From assembly GCF_030247195.1 (NCBI RefSeq), contig NC_080672.1:161251839-161315838 (forward strand): 64,000 nucleotides of DNA, given 5' to 3'. Positions 11,310-21,543 of this stretch are shown here, one piece after another. The notes beneath the pieces were generated by a model. It saw nothing but the letters and a program-made list of their open reading frames with translations, searched no databases and was not told where the DNA came from. Numbering within the stretch: the stretch's first letter is position 1; each line of letters starts with the position of its first letter. Origin of the DNA: Topomyia yanbarensis (lineage: Eukaryota; Arthropoda; Insecta; Diptera; Culicidae). The translations under genes were made by a program, and so were the position numbers.

Positions 11310-11705
11310 TTTAAAGAAAATTTGACAACGAGTTCACTAATTATAAAAGCTTGAGGCAAAAAATTACTGCTAAAAACTAATGAATGATTTTAAGGAATGA
11401 AGAAAATATTGAAGCTGTTGTGGACATCTTCTGCAAAATATTATTTGAAGTTATTCACGACATTATACCATTGAAAAAAGAAGACGTCGCTATAACTCAA
11501 AATATCCCATCTGGTTCAACAGAGAAATCAAAAATTTTAAATATTCAAAACAGAAAGCCAAAAAATCTATAAAAAAATTTAACAGCGAAGATAACATAAC
11601 AAACTATTTAAATCTATACGATCAATTGAACCTTTTTATTGATATTGCGTTTGAAGAGTACAATGCAAAAACTGAGCAAAACATGATCAAAAAACTTATT
11701 TAATC
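11310..11705 (+). pseudogene. Jockey-clade retrotransposon ORF2 remnant
   Basis: This piece covers the segment between endonuclease and reverse transcriptase of a Jockey-clade ORF2. The frame from 11384 gives IEAVVDIFCKILFEVIHDII and then PLKK. After a one-base shift near 11500 the adjacent frame reads YPIWFNREIKN and continues to a stop at about 11703. A PLKK block followed by Y-P-x-W-F is typical of this spacer in Jockey-like elements. Stops also occur upstream of 11384. Neither the endonuclease nor the reverse transcriptase core is present, so this is a short dead fragment. Confidence 0.65.
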
Positions 11706-12081
11706 ACGCAAAAACTAAACAATTTTTTTTCTAGCAGAAATGCATCTTGGCGGAAAGGTAGGGGAGATGACTAGTGGATGAACTATGCCAGCGCCTAAGC
11801 AATTTTAAAAGTAAAAAAAAAATGTTTAAAAAAGGAAACGCTGTGTAAGACCCAATAGTTGTGATAGTGTTCCTATAGTTGGAAGTCTATGTTCCTATAG
11901 TTGTAATATTTGTTTTCGCTCATCCACATGGGTTATTTCGTTCTATTTTAACAAATATAATGATTCAAACATTAAACATTATCAAATTCTAATAGTATAA
12001 TAGTACAAATAGTATAAAAATTATTAATGTATTTTCAGTTTTTTGGTTTTACAGTAATGTGTCCGACAGGATACCAGGGTA

Positions 12082-12317
12082 CAGGGGCGGGTCCAGAAAA
12101 CAAATTTCGGAGGGGGTCTGAAATTTCGATTTTGAAATGTTCAGTGTACAATACGTAATATCTAATAACCTTAGGTAAGTTTTGGTTGTTAAATCTGATT
12201 TAGAATGATTTTGAGCTTAGAACGAATTTAAAATAGAAATTCTTTTAAAAATTATTAACAAGTTAAAAATTTCGGAGGGGGTCCGGTCCCCCAGGACCCT
12301 CCCCCTGGATGCCACTG
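12082..12317 (+). mobile_element. hAT-type MITE, CAGGGGCGG terminus
   Basis: The left tip CAGGGGCGGGTCCAG at 12082 and the right tip CTGGATGCCACTG ending at 12317 are imperfect inverted repeats. The flanks CCAGGGTA (12074-12081) and CCTAGGTA (12318-12325) agree at 6 of 8 bases, suggesting an old 8-bp target duplication as left by hAT elements. A partial inverted copy lies at 43170-43329, and a similar right tip occurs near 31640-31658. There is no coding capacity. Confidence 0.65.
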
Positions 12318-12620
12318 CCTAGGTATCTTTTCATATTTAAATCCATGAAATTCCAGTATTAATCTCCAAACTGGGGATTGGTATTTAGTGACATCTTAGA
12401 ACATCCCCAAGCTTAGCTTTTTGGGAAATAAAATTGATGATGTGGAAAACGGGGGCCTGAAGAAGGACTTCTAGATTTTTTTACCCCGTAACAGGCCGAC
12501 AACGGTACCTGGGTACCCAAAAACTTAAATGCTCATAACTGCGGCATTTTCTAACCGATTTTGAATCTTTTAAATGTTTTGGATTCATGAACCCATCTAC
12601 TTTTAGACTCTGAAAATAAA
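12318..12620. other. No recognisable feature
   Basis: Contains GGCATTTTCTAACCGATTTT-type sequence reminiscent of the repeat modules elsewhere, but too short and worn to assign. It ends at the 5' truncation point of the I-clade retrotransposon, which I place only approximately near 12620. Confidence 0.35.
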
Positions 12621-12624
12621 CCGG

Positions 12625-12912
12625 ATGAATTCATCTGGTTGTCGGGATTTCGGATGTTTCGGAGCGGATACATGCAATAAAAACTTAGAAAAATGTTTAC
12701 ATTGCGGAGAAAATTCACACGAGCTCCTTGAATGTCCCATATATAAATTGCGGGAGGATAAAATTAAACGATCCTTGAAGGAGAGGTCTAAGCGCTCTTA
12801 TGCAGAAATACTGAAAAATGCTACTCCTGAACCCACGGTCTCAGAAAACAGATACGCTATTCTATTGCCGAGTTCCGATGCAATACCGAAACCAGTCCCT
12901 CCCGGTTTTGGT
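12625..12912 (+). pseudogene. I-clade ORF1, zinc-knuckle part (interrupted)
   Basis: ORF1 of I elements encodes an RNA-binding Gag-like protein. The visible part has two knuckle-like motifs. The first, CRDFGCFGADTC, has Cys where His is normal and lacks the leading Cys. The second, CLHCGENSHELLEC, is better preserved. A basic stretch (KIKRSLKERSKRSYAEILKN) follows. The frame is open to 12912, where a TA-flanked element begins; the open frame continues only 15 bp into that element. The amino-terminal part of ORF1 is absent, so 12625 is the first in-frame Met and not a true start. Confidence 0.75.
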
Positions 12913-12913
12913 A

Positions 12914-14075
12914 CACTGATAATATAAATTCTTAAATATAATGAAATCGATCATAAAATGCACGAATTCATTCGTCGTTTTCTGCAACGAAGCATTTTCG
13001 TGCATTCTAAATAGTAGGTTTCGTTCATTTCATGAAGAAGAATGGCCGCTTGGCGAACGAAATCTTTCGTAAATTTTACACGTTTAATGTATACTGCACG
13101 AATGTTATCGTTGATAACAACATTATTTTTCGTGAATGAAACGAAATGTTTTGTTTATTTTAATAAACGTGTGTGTATATTACGAACGATTTCGTTGGTC
13201 GCACGAATTCATTTCGTTTATCTTAGAAAAGTGTTCGTATTTATTATCCTCTTATTGTTTTCAGTCGATCTTTTGGGATCGATGTTTGACAACATAGATT
13301 TTATTTTTATTTAAAAAAATCGATGTGTCCGAATCGATTTTATTGTGGTACGAAGACATGGCCGCTTGATGAACGAAAGTTTTCGTAAATTTTACTTATT
13401 TAGTTTACATTGCACGAATGTAATCGTTGATAACGACATTATTTTTCGTGAATGAAACGAAATGTTTTGTTTATTTTAATAAACGTGTGTGTATATTACT
13501 AACAATCTCGTTGGTCGCTCGAATGCATTTCGTTCATCTTAGAGAAGTTTTCGTATTTAATAGCATATTTTGTTACATTGCTCCGGCAGAGAAAAACTCA
13601 AAATTATTCATGCAAAACCATCGAGCGATGGCTCAGCTGAATCCGTACTGCTCCGGATTCTGGATTAACTAGAAGTGGAAGAGGTTTAGAAAATATTCCT
13701 GAAACCGGCGGACACGGATACGGCTACTAACTAGTCAGACCGAGACCGTCGTGAACATCAACAATTATCTGGTGTATAGTAACAATGGCTCCATATTGAA
13801 GCTCTGTTGACGTTGACGGTTCGACGAATGGTGCTCGTAAATATTATAAAGACATTCGTATATAGCAGCGAACAATTCGTTTGCCGAACGAAGCTGTTTC
13901 GTAATAAGCCAACGAAAGTCGTTTCGTGGTTTTCACGAAAAACTCGTAATAAAAAATAAATAGGTTTCAATAGAACTACGAACAATTCATTATATGTACG
14001 AAAAATTCGTATATTTTATGAAAATTATCTGTACGAAACTAATGCATAGCGATTTACGAATATATTCTATCAGTG
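12914..14075. mobile_element. 1162-bp TA-flanked element inserted in ORF1
   Basis: The tips are inverted: CACTGATAATATA at 12914 and TATATTCTATCAGTG ending at 14075, each bordered by TA (12912-12913 and 14076-14077). TA duplication is the mark of Tc1/mariner-type insertion. The interior is rich in CGAA/TTCG words and holds a direct duplication of about 200 bp (13041 and 13358), but no transposase. The reading frame of ORF1 joins exactly when the element and one TA are ignored, so the insertion is later than the retrotransposon. Confidence 0.88.
13041..13570 (+). repeat. Direct duplication inside the TA-flanked element
   Basis: ATGGCCGCTT at about 13042 and again at about 13359 opens two copies of roughly 200 bp. 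Both share TTATTTTTCGTGAATGAAAC and TAATAAACGTGTGTGTATAT, with scattered mismatches. The unit offset is about 317 bp. The 81- and 90-codon frames read from these copies are similar to each other only because the DNA is duplicated; they show no known domain. Confidence 0.75.
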
Positions 14076-14077
14076 TA

Positions 14078-14320
14078 ATGTACAATCCAAACAGAACACC
14101 ATTACTGGAAATAATAAAACTTCAACTTCCTCCGAGCCTCAACCGGGGATAGGTTTATTGAAATTTTCTGAAATTGTTGATTGGATTTTCGAAGCATTCA
14201 ATATTTCTGAACCACTAAAAAGTATACTTTCAGCGTTCCTCCCAACAATTAGAACATTTTTTAGAGCAGCTCATTGCTCAATGGCCCATCCTTACAGCGA
14301 TTGTATCTTTCAATGGATAA
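14078..14320 (+). pseudogene. I-clade ORF1, carboxyl-terminal part (frameshifted)
   Basis: The frame resumes at 14078 with NVQSKQN and runs through a hydrophobic region (KFSEIVDWIFEAF, then LKSILSAFLPTIRTF). At the T-run near 14255-14260 one extra base shifts the frame. The expected last residues (QLIAQWPILTAIVSF) appear in the next frame, ending with TAA at 14318-14320. That stop overlaps the ORF2 ATG at 14313, an ORF1/ORF2 overlap of 8 bp. This juncture supports the assignment to one bicistronic retrotransposon. Confidence 0.7.
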
Positions 14321-17300
14321 TTCACCTCCTTCAGTGAAAGATTCCATCACTGTTTTACAGTGGAATTGCGGAAGAATCATACCTAAAATTGATTCCTTTA
14401 AAATTTTGCTGCATAATTTGAAATGCGATGCTTTTGCTTTATGTGAAACATGGCTTACCTCAAACATTAATTTCAACTTGAATGATTTCAACATTATTCG
14501 CCTAGAGCGAGACACCCCGTATGGAGGAGTGCTTCTAGGAATTAATAGGTGCTATTCTTTCTATAGAATTAACATCCCCTTGTTTGCTGGCATTGAGACT
14601 GTAGCTGTCCAAACGAACATTAAAGGCAAAGACATGTCTATCGCTTCTATATATATATATATACCTCCCAAAGCTCAAATTGGACAACGTCAGATTTTTG
14701 AGGTAGTGGAATCCATGGCTGCTCCGCGGCTGATACTGGGAGACTTCAACTCGCACGGAGTATTGTGGGTTTCCCTCTTCAATGATAATCGATCCTCTTT
14801 GATATACAATGTTTGTGACAAGCTCAATATGACAGTTTTAAATACAGGCGAAATAACACGCATCCCCAGACCACCCGCACGACCAAGTGCATTAGATCTA
14901 TCTCTATGCTCGACATCACTTCGGTTAGATTGCACGTGGAGGGTTGTACCTGATCCTCACGGTAGCGATCATTTGCCAGTCGTTATTTCAATTAACAGTG
15001 AATTAGGCCTCACGAATTCAATCAATGTCCCTTATGACTTGATACGAAATATTGATTGGAAAAAATACCAATCTTTAATTTCCACTTCTCTTGTTTCGAT
15101 GGAAGAGCTACCACCTACCGAAGAATATGAATTTCTAGCGGGTTTAATTATTGAAGCAGCAGAACAAACCCAAACGAAATGCAAAAATTCTATTGGAGAC
15201 GCTTCGTTGATGGCTTGTCAAGAGAAATCGAGGAATCGAAACATAACTAATGAAAGCGAAGATTTTTCGAATCACTGGATATTTAATTTTGCCAAGAAAG
15301 TTTGTCCAGATTCTGCTCCTGCGCAGAAAATCATTCGCGATGCTCCCACAAGTAACGATTCCATAGATTCGCCTTTGACAATGATGGAATTTTCAATTGC
15401 ACTCCTCTCATGCAACAATAATGCTCCGGGTCCAGACAGAATTAAATTCAACTTGGTGAAGAATCTGCCTGACCTAGCAAAAAGACGCTTGTTGAATTTC
15501 TTCAATAAGCTTCTTGAGCAGAACATTGTCCCGCACGACTGGAGATAAGTGAGAGTTATCGCCATTCCAAAACCGGGAAAACCAGCCTCCGACCATAACT
15601 CGTATCGACCGATTGCAATGCTATCCTACATCAGGAAATTGTTGGAAAACTCTATCCTACGATGTCTCGACAATTGGGTTGAGGCGAACGGCTTGCTATC
15701 AGATACCCAGTTTGGTTTTCGGAGGGGAAAGGGAACGAATGATTGTCTGGCGCTACTTTCGTCAGAAATCCAACTAGCTTACGCAAAAAAAGAACAAATG
15801 GTGTCTGTGTTCTTAGACATAAAAGGAGCATTCGACTCTGTTTCCATTGATGTTCTCTCAGAGAAACTACATCAATGTGGTCTTTCACCAATATTAAATA
15901 ATTATTTATACAACTTATTGTCAGAAAGGCAAATGGATTTTTCATATGGCGATTTGACAACATTCAGAATAAATTACATGGGCCTCCCACAAGGTTCTTG
16001 TTTAAGCCCCCTTCACTACAATTTTTACGTGAATGACATTGATAATTGTATTGTCAGCCCATGCACTCTAAGGCAACTTGCAGATGATGGTGTGGTTTCT
16101 GTTACAGGACCAAAAGCCATAAATTTACAACAACCACTGCAAGATAGTTTGGATAATTTATCAAGTTGGGCTTTGAAGTTAGGCATCGATTTCTCTACGG
16201 AGAAAACAGAGTTGGTTGTTTTTTCAAGGAAGCGTGATCCAGCTCAGCTTCAGCTTCAGTTGGTTGGTAGAACGATAGCCCAAGTCATGACCTTTAAATA
16301 TCTCGGAATCTGGTTCCATTCTAAAGGTACATGGGGAGGCCACATTAGGTATCTGATAAAGAAGTGCCAACAAAGGATAAATTTTCTCCGAACAATAACC
16401 GGATCTTGGTGGGGTGCTCATCCAAGTGACGTGATAAGATTGTATCAAACAACGATACTTTCAGTAATGGAATATGGGTGCTTCTGTTTCCGTTCAGCTG
16501 CAAACACTCACATTATTAAATTGGAACGAATACAGTATCGTTGTTTACGAATCGCCTTAGGTTCCATGCAATCGACACATACGACGAGTCTTGAAGTACT
16601 AGCGGGAGTTCTTCCCTTAAAAGATCGATTCTGGGATCTCTCCTCTCGTTTACTTATACGATGTGAGGTTATGATTCCACTGGTAATTGAAAATTTCGAA
16701 AGACTTGTCGAGCTTCAATCCCAAACCAGATTCATGACAGTGTACTGCAATCACATGTCACAAGAAATAACGCCTTCTAGTTATGTTCTGACATGTGTTA
16801 ATATACTAGATACTCCCGATTCCACTTTATTTTTCGACACGTCCATGCAAGAGGAAATTCGTGGAATCCCGGATCACCTGCGCTCTCTGGAGATCCCTAA
16901 AATAACCAACACATTGACTGCCATAAAATGTTCTACGCTGATGGGTCACGAATCAATGAGGCCACTGGCTTCGGTATTTTCAACAATAACACCTCGATCT
17001 CTTTCAAGCTTGCAGAACCTGCCTCTGTTTACACAGCCGAATTAGCAGCAGTTCACTATAGTCTGAAAATCATTGATACTTTACTTCCGAGCCATTATTT
17101 CATCCTCACAGATAGCCTCAGCACAATTAAGGCACTACGCTCTTTAAAGCTTGATAATCACGCTCCGTTCTTTTTGAAGAAGATGCGAGAATACTTAACT
17201 AAATTAACAAATAAATCTTATCAAATTACCTTAGTGTGGATTACCGGGTAATGAGAGAGCGGATAATTTAGCCAAAATAGGGGCGCTGGACGGTGACATC

Positions 17301-17762
17301 TATAAAAGACCTATTGCCTTCAATGAATTTTATAGCGCTTCTCGTCAGAGAACGCTTGCTAGTTGGCAAACATCATGGGACAATGGAGATCTGGGACGGT
17401 GGTTGCACTCAATTATCCCTAAAGTATCAACGAAGGCGTGGTTCAAAGGGTTGGATGTAAGTCGAAACTTCATTCGTGTGATGTCTAGACTCATGTCCAA
17501 CCATTATACGTTGAATGCGCATCTTCGCCGTATTGGGATCGCAGAAGATTATCAATGTGCTTGCGGAGAGGGTTACGAAGACATTGAACATGTTGTTTGG
17601 TCTTGCACTGAATATCGTGAAGCCAGATCCCAATTAATAGACTTTTTACGAGCCAGAAGAAAACCACCCTATGTTCGTTTTCGTGATATCCTCGCTTTAC
17701 GAGATCTCACATACATGGGCCATATTTATCATTTCCTGAAAACAATAAATGTTCAAATATAA
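14313..17762 (+). pseudogene. I-clade ORF2: endonuclease, reverse transcriptase, RNase H
   Basis: The ATG at 14313 is chosen because it overlaps the ORF1 stop. The apurinic-type endonuclease (about 14340-15000) keeps QWN, CETWL, GDFNSHG and SDH. A TAA at 15546-15548 interrupts the frame just before VRVIAIPKPGKP. The reverse transcriptase shows LDIKGAFDSV, LPQGSCLSPL and LADD where YADD or FADD is usual. A frameshift near 16925 moves RNase H (YADGS, ELAAV, LTDSLS) to another frame. A second break at 17245-17255 removes the usual His-containing segment before GNERADN. The linker before the reverse transcriptase looks short. The cysteine-rich tail (CACGEGYEDIEHVVWSC) ends at 17762. Confidence 0.85.
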
Positions 17763-17869
17763 TTATCCCCACAATGTTTCTAGTTTTTTTTCCCTTGCTA
17801 CCCACAAACAATTTAGATTTCTTCGCAGTTACTTAAGTTAGATAAAAGGATATAAATAAAGAAAAAAAA

Positions 17870-18480
17870 TTACAGAAAAACTATCAATAGGTTTACAATG
17901 AAATTCAAGAAAATAGAGTATAAATAAAAATATTCAAAATGATGATTATCCTCAGTGTTAGCATTAGAAAGTGAACTTTTATTATAACGTGATAGACTTA
18001 AGAACTTTTGTAACATGTTATATAAAAAAACCCCGGCGTAAAAAAACTTTTGCAAACGCCGTGTCAAATAAACGTTTTATGAAAAAAAAAATTATCAGTA
18101 AGTTATTGCAATCAGTCTGATTGGAATCCACTGGAATCAGCGCGTCAGGGAAATTTTCAGTTAACGGTGGAAAATGAAATTTTAATATATCCTCGTTGTC
18201 TTGCAATAATGCTCAAAGTGATAAAATCCAACAATTGAGACTGTCTTGAACAATGTTTTCCTTGCAATTGGACTTTTTGTTATATTCTAGGAGGATTTTA
18301 TTAAGTATCGAAAGGTAAAAATTAAACAACTTTTAGCACTGCGAGAGAAGCACATGTTTGTCGTGTTACCCAACAATCTTAAGGAAACATATTTTTGGTA
18401 TGATATGTGCTCTACAAAATAGATAAGCATGAAAGGGTTAATTATCATTTTCGCCAAGAACCAGCTAAAAATCTGACAAA
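17870..18480. other. No recognisable feature
   Basis: AT-rich sequence after the retrotransposon 3' end. I see no gene or repeat that can be supported. Confidence 0.4.
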
Positions 18481-18484
18481 ATAA

Positions 18485-18705
18485 AAGGTTAAGGTTGAAC
18501 AGAGAATGGGTAAAAATCGAAAACGAAAAAAGCAGTTTTTTCCATACCGTGTTTTAGATTTTCATAAAAATCAATCAGCAGTACTGTAACAACATTCTAC
18601 ATAAGCTGATTGATTTTTATGAAAATCTAACACACGGTATGGAAAAAACTGCTCTTTTCGTCTTCAATTTTTGCCCATTCTCTGTGCAACCTTACGCTCT
18701 GAGAA
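18485..18705. mobile_element. Short foldback element, about 220 bp
   Basis: The left arm (about 18487-18582) and right arm (about 18604-18700) are near-perfect inverted copies. GAACAGAGAATGGGTAAAAA pairs with TTTGCCCATTCTCTGTGCAAC, and CATAAAAATCAATCAGC with GCTGATTGATTTTTATG. The loop is about 22 bases (GTACTGTAACAACATTCTAC region). A transcript would form a hairpin of about 95 bp. There is no coding capacity. Confidence 0.8.
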
Positions 18706-18776
18706 CCAAGCTGTGTCTTAACAGTTGCCCACTTAATGATGTTTGGCCCATGAACAATTCTTGGAGAAAAGAGTCA

Positions 18777-19262
18777 CATAGGGTAGATGAGCCCATATTC
18801 ATCTCATTAGTCAGGATATCACACTATTTCGTTTATAACTCTGCCAACTGTCACTGGATTGCGCTTAAATTTTTTTTCAAAAAGACATATCTGCAATGAG
18901 TTAAAACCATCGTCTTTCGATCTGTACTGTAAAATAAGTGGAAAGTGTTATAGTGACGCCGTAAAAATCGAAAGAGAAAGTAAACAAAGAGAGTAACTCA
19001 TTGTAGATATGTCGTTTTAAATAAAAGCTCTAGAAATATGTTTCAACATCTTTGCTTCGTTCCTAAGAAGTAATACAATGAAAAATCTAACCTGGAAACT
19101 GTAAAATACTCGCGTTTAAGTGAAGTGAAAAGTCGAGTACAACGCACCCTTATTCATCCTATTATTTTAACTAATGCGCTGAACAGAGATAACAGATACT
19201 GCCCTAACTAATGTGTTCAACTGGGTTGGATGAATGAAGGTGCTAAGATGAATTAGGGAACT
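18777..19262 (-). mobile_element. Worn copy of the TA-flanked GGGTGATGAGCC family
   Basis: TAGGGTAGATGAGCCCATATT at the left resembles the terminus of the 23590-23908 element read in reverse. GCTTCGTTCCTAAGAAG near 19051 and TAATGCGCTGAACAGAGATAACAG near 19172 resemble its interior, as does 6250-6490. The right end is too worn to place. Inside, GACATATCTGCAATGAGTTA (near 18882) and TAACTCATTGTAGATATGTC (near 18993) form a small inverted pair. Confidence 0.5.
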
Positions 19263-20090
19263 GTTAGCCTATATGTATTTGAAGAAGTTCAAATGAAAAT
19301 TTTCTCAACAAGACTCAATTAAATAACGTAGCATCATTCCACGGTGTTGAAGAAAAACAATACACATAAACAGGTTCTGTCAATTCAATGAGCACACTAA
19401 TGAAATTCTGCACATGCCTCCTCTTATCACGAAAGATAATATAATAATAAGTGGCACGTGCAGTGGATATAAAATAGAAATCGAAAACATATTCTCTTCT
19501 GGTAAGACATAATAAATCAATTTTTCATTAGAGTGCGAATTAAATATTCGGATGAAAGAATAAGTTCCCAAGTTGGTTAAATATTACACCCAATAGTATG
19601 AAGCTTTCGAACGTGATGATATTACGAAACCGACCAAGCCATGTAGAGTTGCAGAAATTCCTGACGTGGGTTAAGAACGATTTATGTTCAACATATCAAA
19701 ACACATGTCTTGCAGTTATTTTTATTTGCCGCGATCCTTCGAAGCCGTACTTGTTGAATTGAACTGCCTCACACCAAAAGAGTTCACTCATATCATGGAT
19801 GGACGCGAATGAAAAAAATCAAGTTTGGAACAGTATAACGTTGTCTGTGGCACTACACAATGAAAAGTCCGCTTTGGCAACCAAATCAAATTTCTAGGGA
19901 TTCAATTGTAGATACACTGAGAGAATATTTAAATCGTTATAGTTCTCCATGTAATGTTTTTTATTACGAGTTTTTCATAAATACCATTTTCGTCCGAATG
20001 ACGAATATATTTTTTTCAGTGTTGACGTTTACAACTGGTTTGACGAATGTGACAACCTATGTTTGAATGAAAAAAGCTGTGCTAAGAAAA
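19263..20090. other. No recognisable feature
   Basis: Only short open frames without domains. I see no repeat or gene that I can support. Confidence 0.4.
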
Positions 20091-20127
20091 TAGGGTACAC
20101 GGATAAATATGGGACACATTTTTCACG

Positions 20128-20255
20128 TAACCTTCCGACAGTCGCGCTAGTGCACTGAATGAACGCTGCTCTGAAAATCTAGCCAAATCGTCTGGGGGCA
20201 GCTGCGGCTGCTCGTTCAATGAGCCATTTGAGCGACTACGAGAAGCATCGTTAAT
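20128..20255. mobile_element. MITE, TAACCTTCCG copy
   Basis: TAACCTTCCGACAGTCGCGCT at 20128 and the block CTAGCCAAATCGTCTGGGGG match the family at 2405-2506 and 47016-47134. The right end has decayed (GAGCGACTACGAGAAG in place of the mirrored terminus). It sits in sequence containing two similar phrases, GGATAAATATGGGACAC near 20101 and GGATAAATGTGGGACAAC near 20336, which may be a separate degenerate repeat. Confidence 0.6.
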
Positions 20256-21122
20256 TAGGCTTTCAAAACAGATACTGCAAGTTTAGTGCAGCTTGTTTGA
20301 ATAGAAATAAAGTTATCCCAAAAAATATAGTGACCGGATAAATGTGGGACAACACTTGTTTAACTTAAACTTCCATAACAAACGAACAAAACGCACCAGG
20401 GTTTCCACATTTTTAGAAACATCGTGATTAAACTTCAAAACAAACCCTGAAAATTTGGTGCAGTTTGCTTGATTAGAAAAAAATTTTCCAAAATGTGCTA
20501 AGCATACTTTTTATAATAGGGTTGCGAATGTTATAATGTACTCATAATTGTTTTTATGTATATTTCTAATCAACGGAGCTATTACCTTCATGCAACAACG
20601 CACTCTCTTTTTCGTTGATTGCGGTCAACTTATCACGGTGTCTCAGGTAGAGCAATATTTATACAAAAAATCAGTATCGCTGAAGTACCCAATAATCGAA
20701 TGCTTAGATACTGCTCTTTCATTTGAGACCAAATTTGAAATGTTCTATCGGGGGTCTGTAATATTTTTTTTACATTTTAAGGATTGTTTTTTTTAAGATG
20801 ACTTTTCAAAGAATAGTTTTCAAAAGATATCTCATTTTTTGGTGCATGGATTTTTAGACAAACAGTATCAAAAGAAATGACTTGTTACGTTAATAGGTGC
20901 CTCTCAAGACGCCAATGATCGATATTTAGCTAATATTACGTTAATTCAAATTTAAAATTTGAATAATATTTTTACTCGGGGTTGTTTTTGTTCCTTGTAG
21001 AACAATATTACCATCAGAGCTTAAAAACTTGACATCCCTGCGTGAACTTGAAAGTAAACGAAATTAAATTCATGTCCGCTGCGATGAACGAAATTTGTGG
21101 TTCGTTTCCCTCGTCATTCGTT
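20256..21122. other. No gene; weak local repeats
   Basis: CAAAACAGATACTGCAAG near 20268 and CAAAACAAACCCTGAAAA near 20438 begin two loosely similar stretches about 170 bp apart. No coding sequence is recognisable. The last bases border the target duplication of the next element. Confidence 0.35.
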
Positions 21123-21130
21123 CTCCCGAC

Positions 21131-21535
21131 CAGAGTTAAAAATAATCGAAGCTCTTTTTTGACGGCTGAAAATGAACCTGTTACGACTCGCGGTAAATAG
21201 AAAAAATATTCATTCAACTATCCATCTTATTCATTCAGTTGAATATCATACAATATATTCATTACACTAATTATCTAGGAAAATGTTTTCAAATGCCGAT
21301 AAAGCATACGAAACAACAATAATCATCGCTTACATTGTGCCAGGGCCTACTTTGATGCGTTTGATTCGTTGCTGCACGGTCGCTTCGTGTAATAATCGGA
21401 GCCGAATGAAAATATGCATGGATGAATGGGCGGTTTGTTCGTTTGAGTTTTTCAGCTGCGTCACTGAATATTGAAAATGAATGCGGCTGAATATGATCAA
21501 TTTTCATTCAATGAATTTGAATATTTTTAACTCTG
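21131..21535 (-). mobile_element. hAT-type non-autonomous element, copy 2
   Basis: CAGAGTTAAAAATA at 21131 and TATTTTTAACTCTG ending at 21535 are perfect 14-bp inverted termini. The flanks CTCCCGAC (21123-21130 and 21536-21543) are identical, a perfect 8-bp target duplication. The 405-bp body is the inverted counterpart of 3303-3708, with the same subterminal runs of GAATGAAT type. The intact duplication points to a fairly recent or well-kept insertion. A 72-codon frame on the minus strand (21289-21507) corresponds to the one in copy 1. Confidence 0.92.
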
Positions 21536-21543
21536 CTCCCGAC

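Larger units (their letters stand above)
12620..17869 (+). mobile_element. I-clade non-LTR retrotransposon, 5'-truncated and broken
   Basis: The order is the end of ORF1 with zinc-knuckle residues, then ORF2 with endonuclease, reverse transcriptase, RNase H and a carboxyl-terminal cysteine-rich region, then a short 3' end. An AATAAA sits at 17855-17860, followed by an A-run to about 17869. An RNase H domain after the reverse transcriptase is the mark of the I group. The 5' part of ORF1 is missing, as expected from incomplete target-primed reverse transcription. A TA-flanked element (12914-14075) sits inside ORF1. No flanking target duplication could be identified. The copy cannot move by itself. 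Confidence 0.85.

Noticed and set aside
14640..14661. (TA)n run as a TATA promoter
   Set aside because: It lies within the endonuclease coding part of the I-clade ORF2 and is read there as Tyr-Ile repeats.
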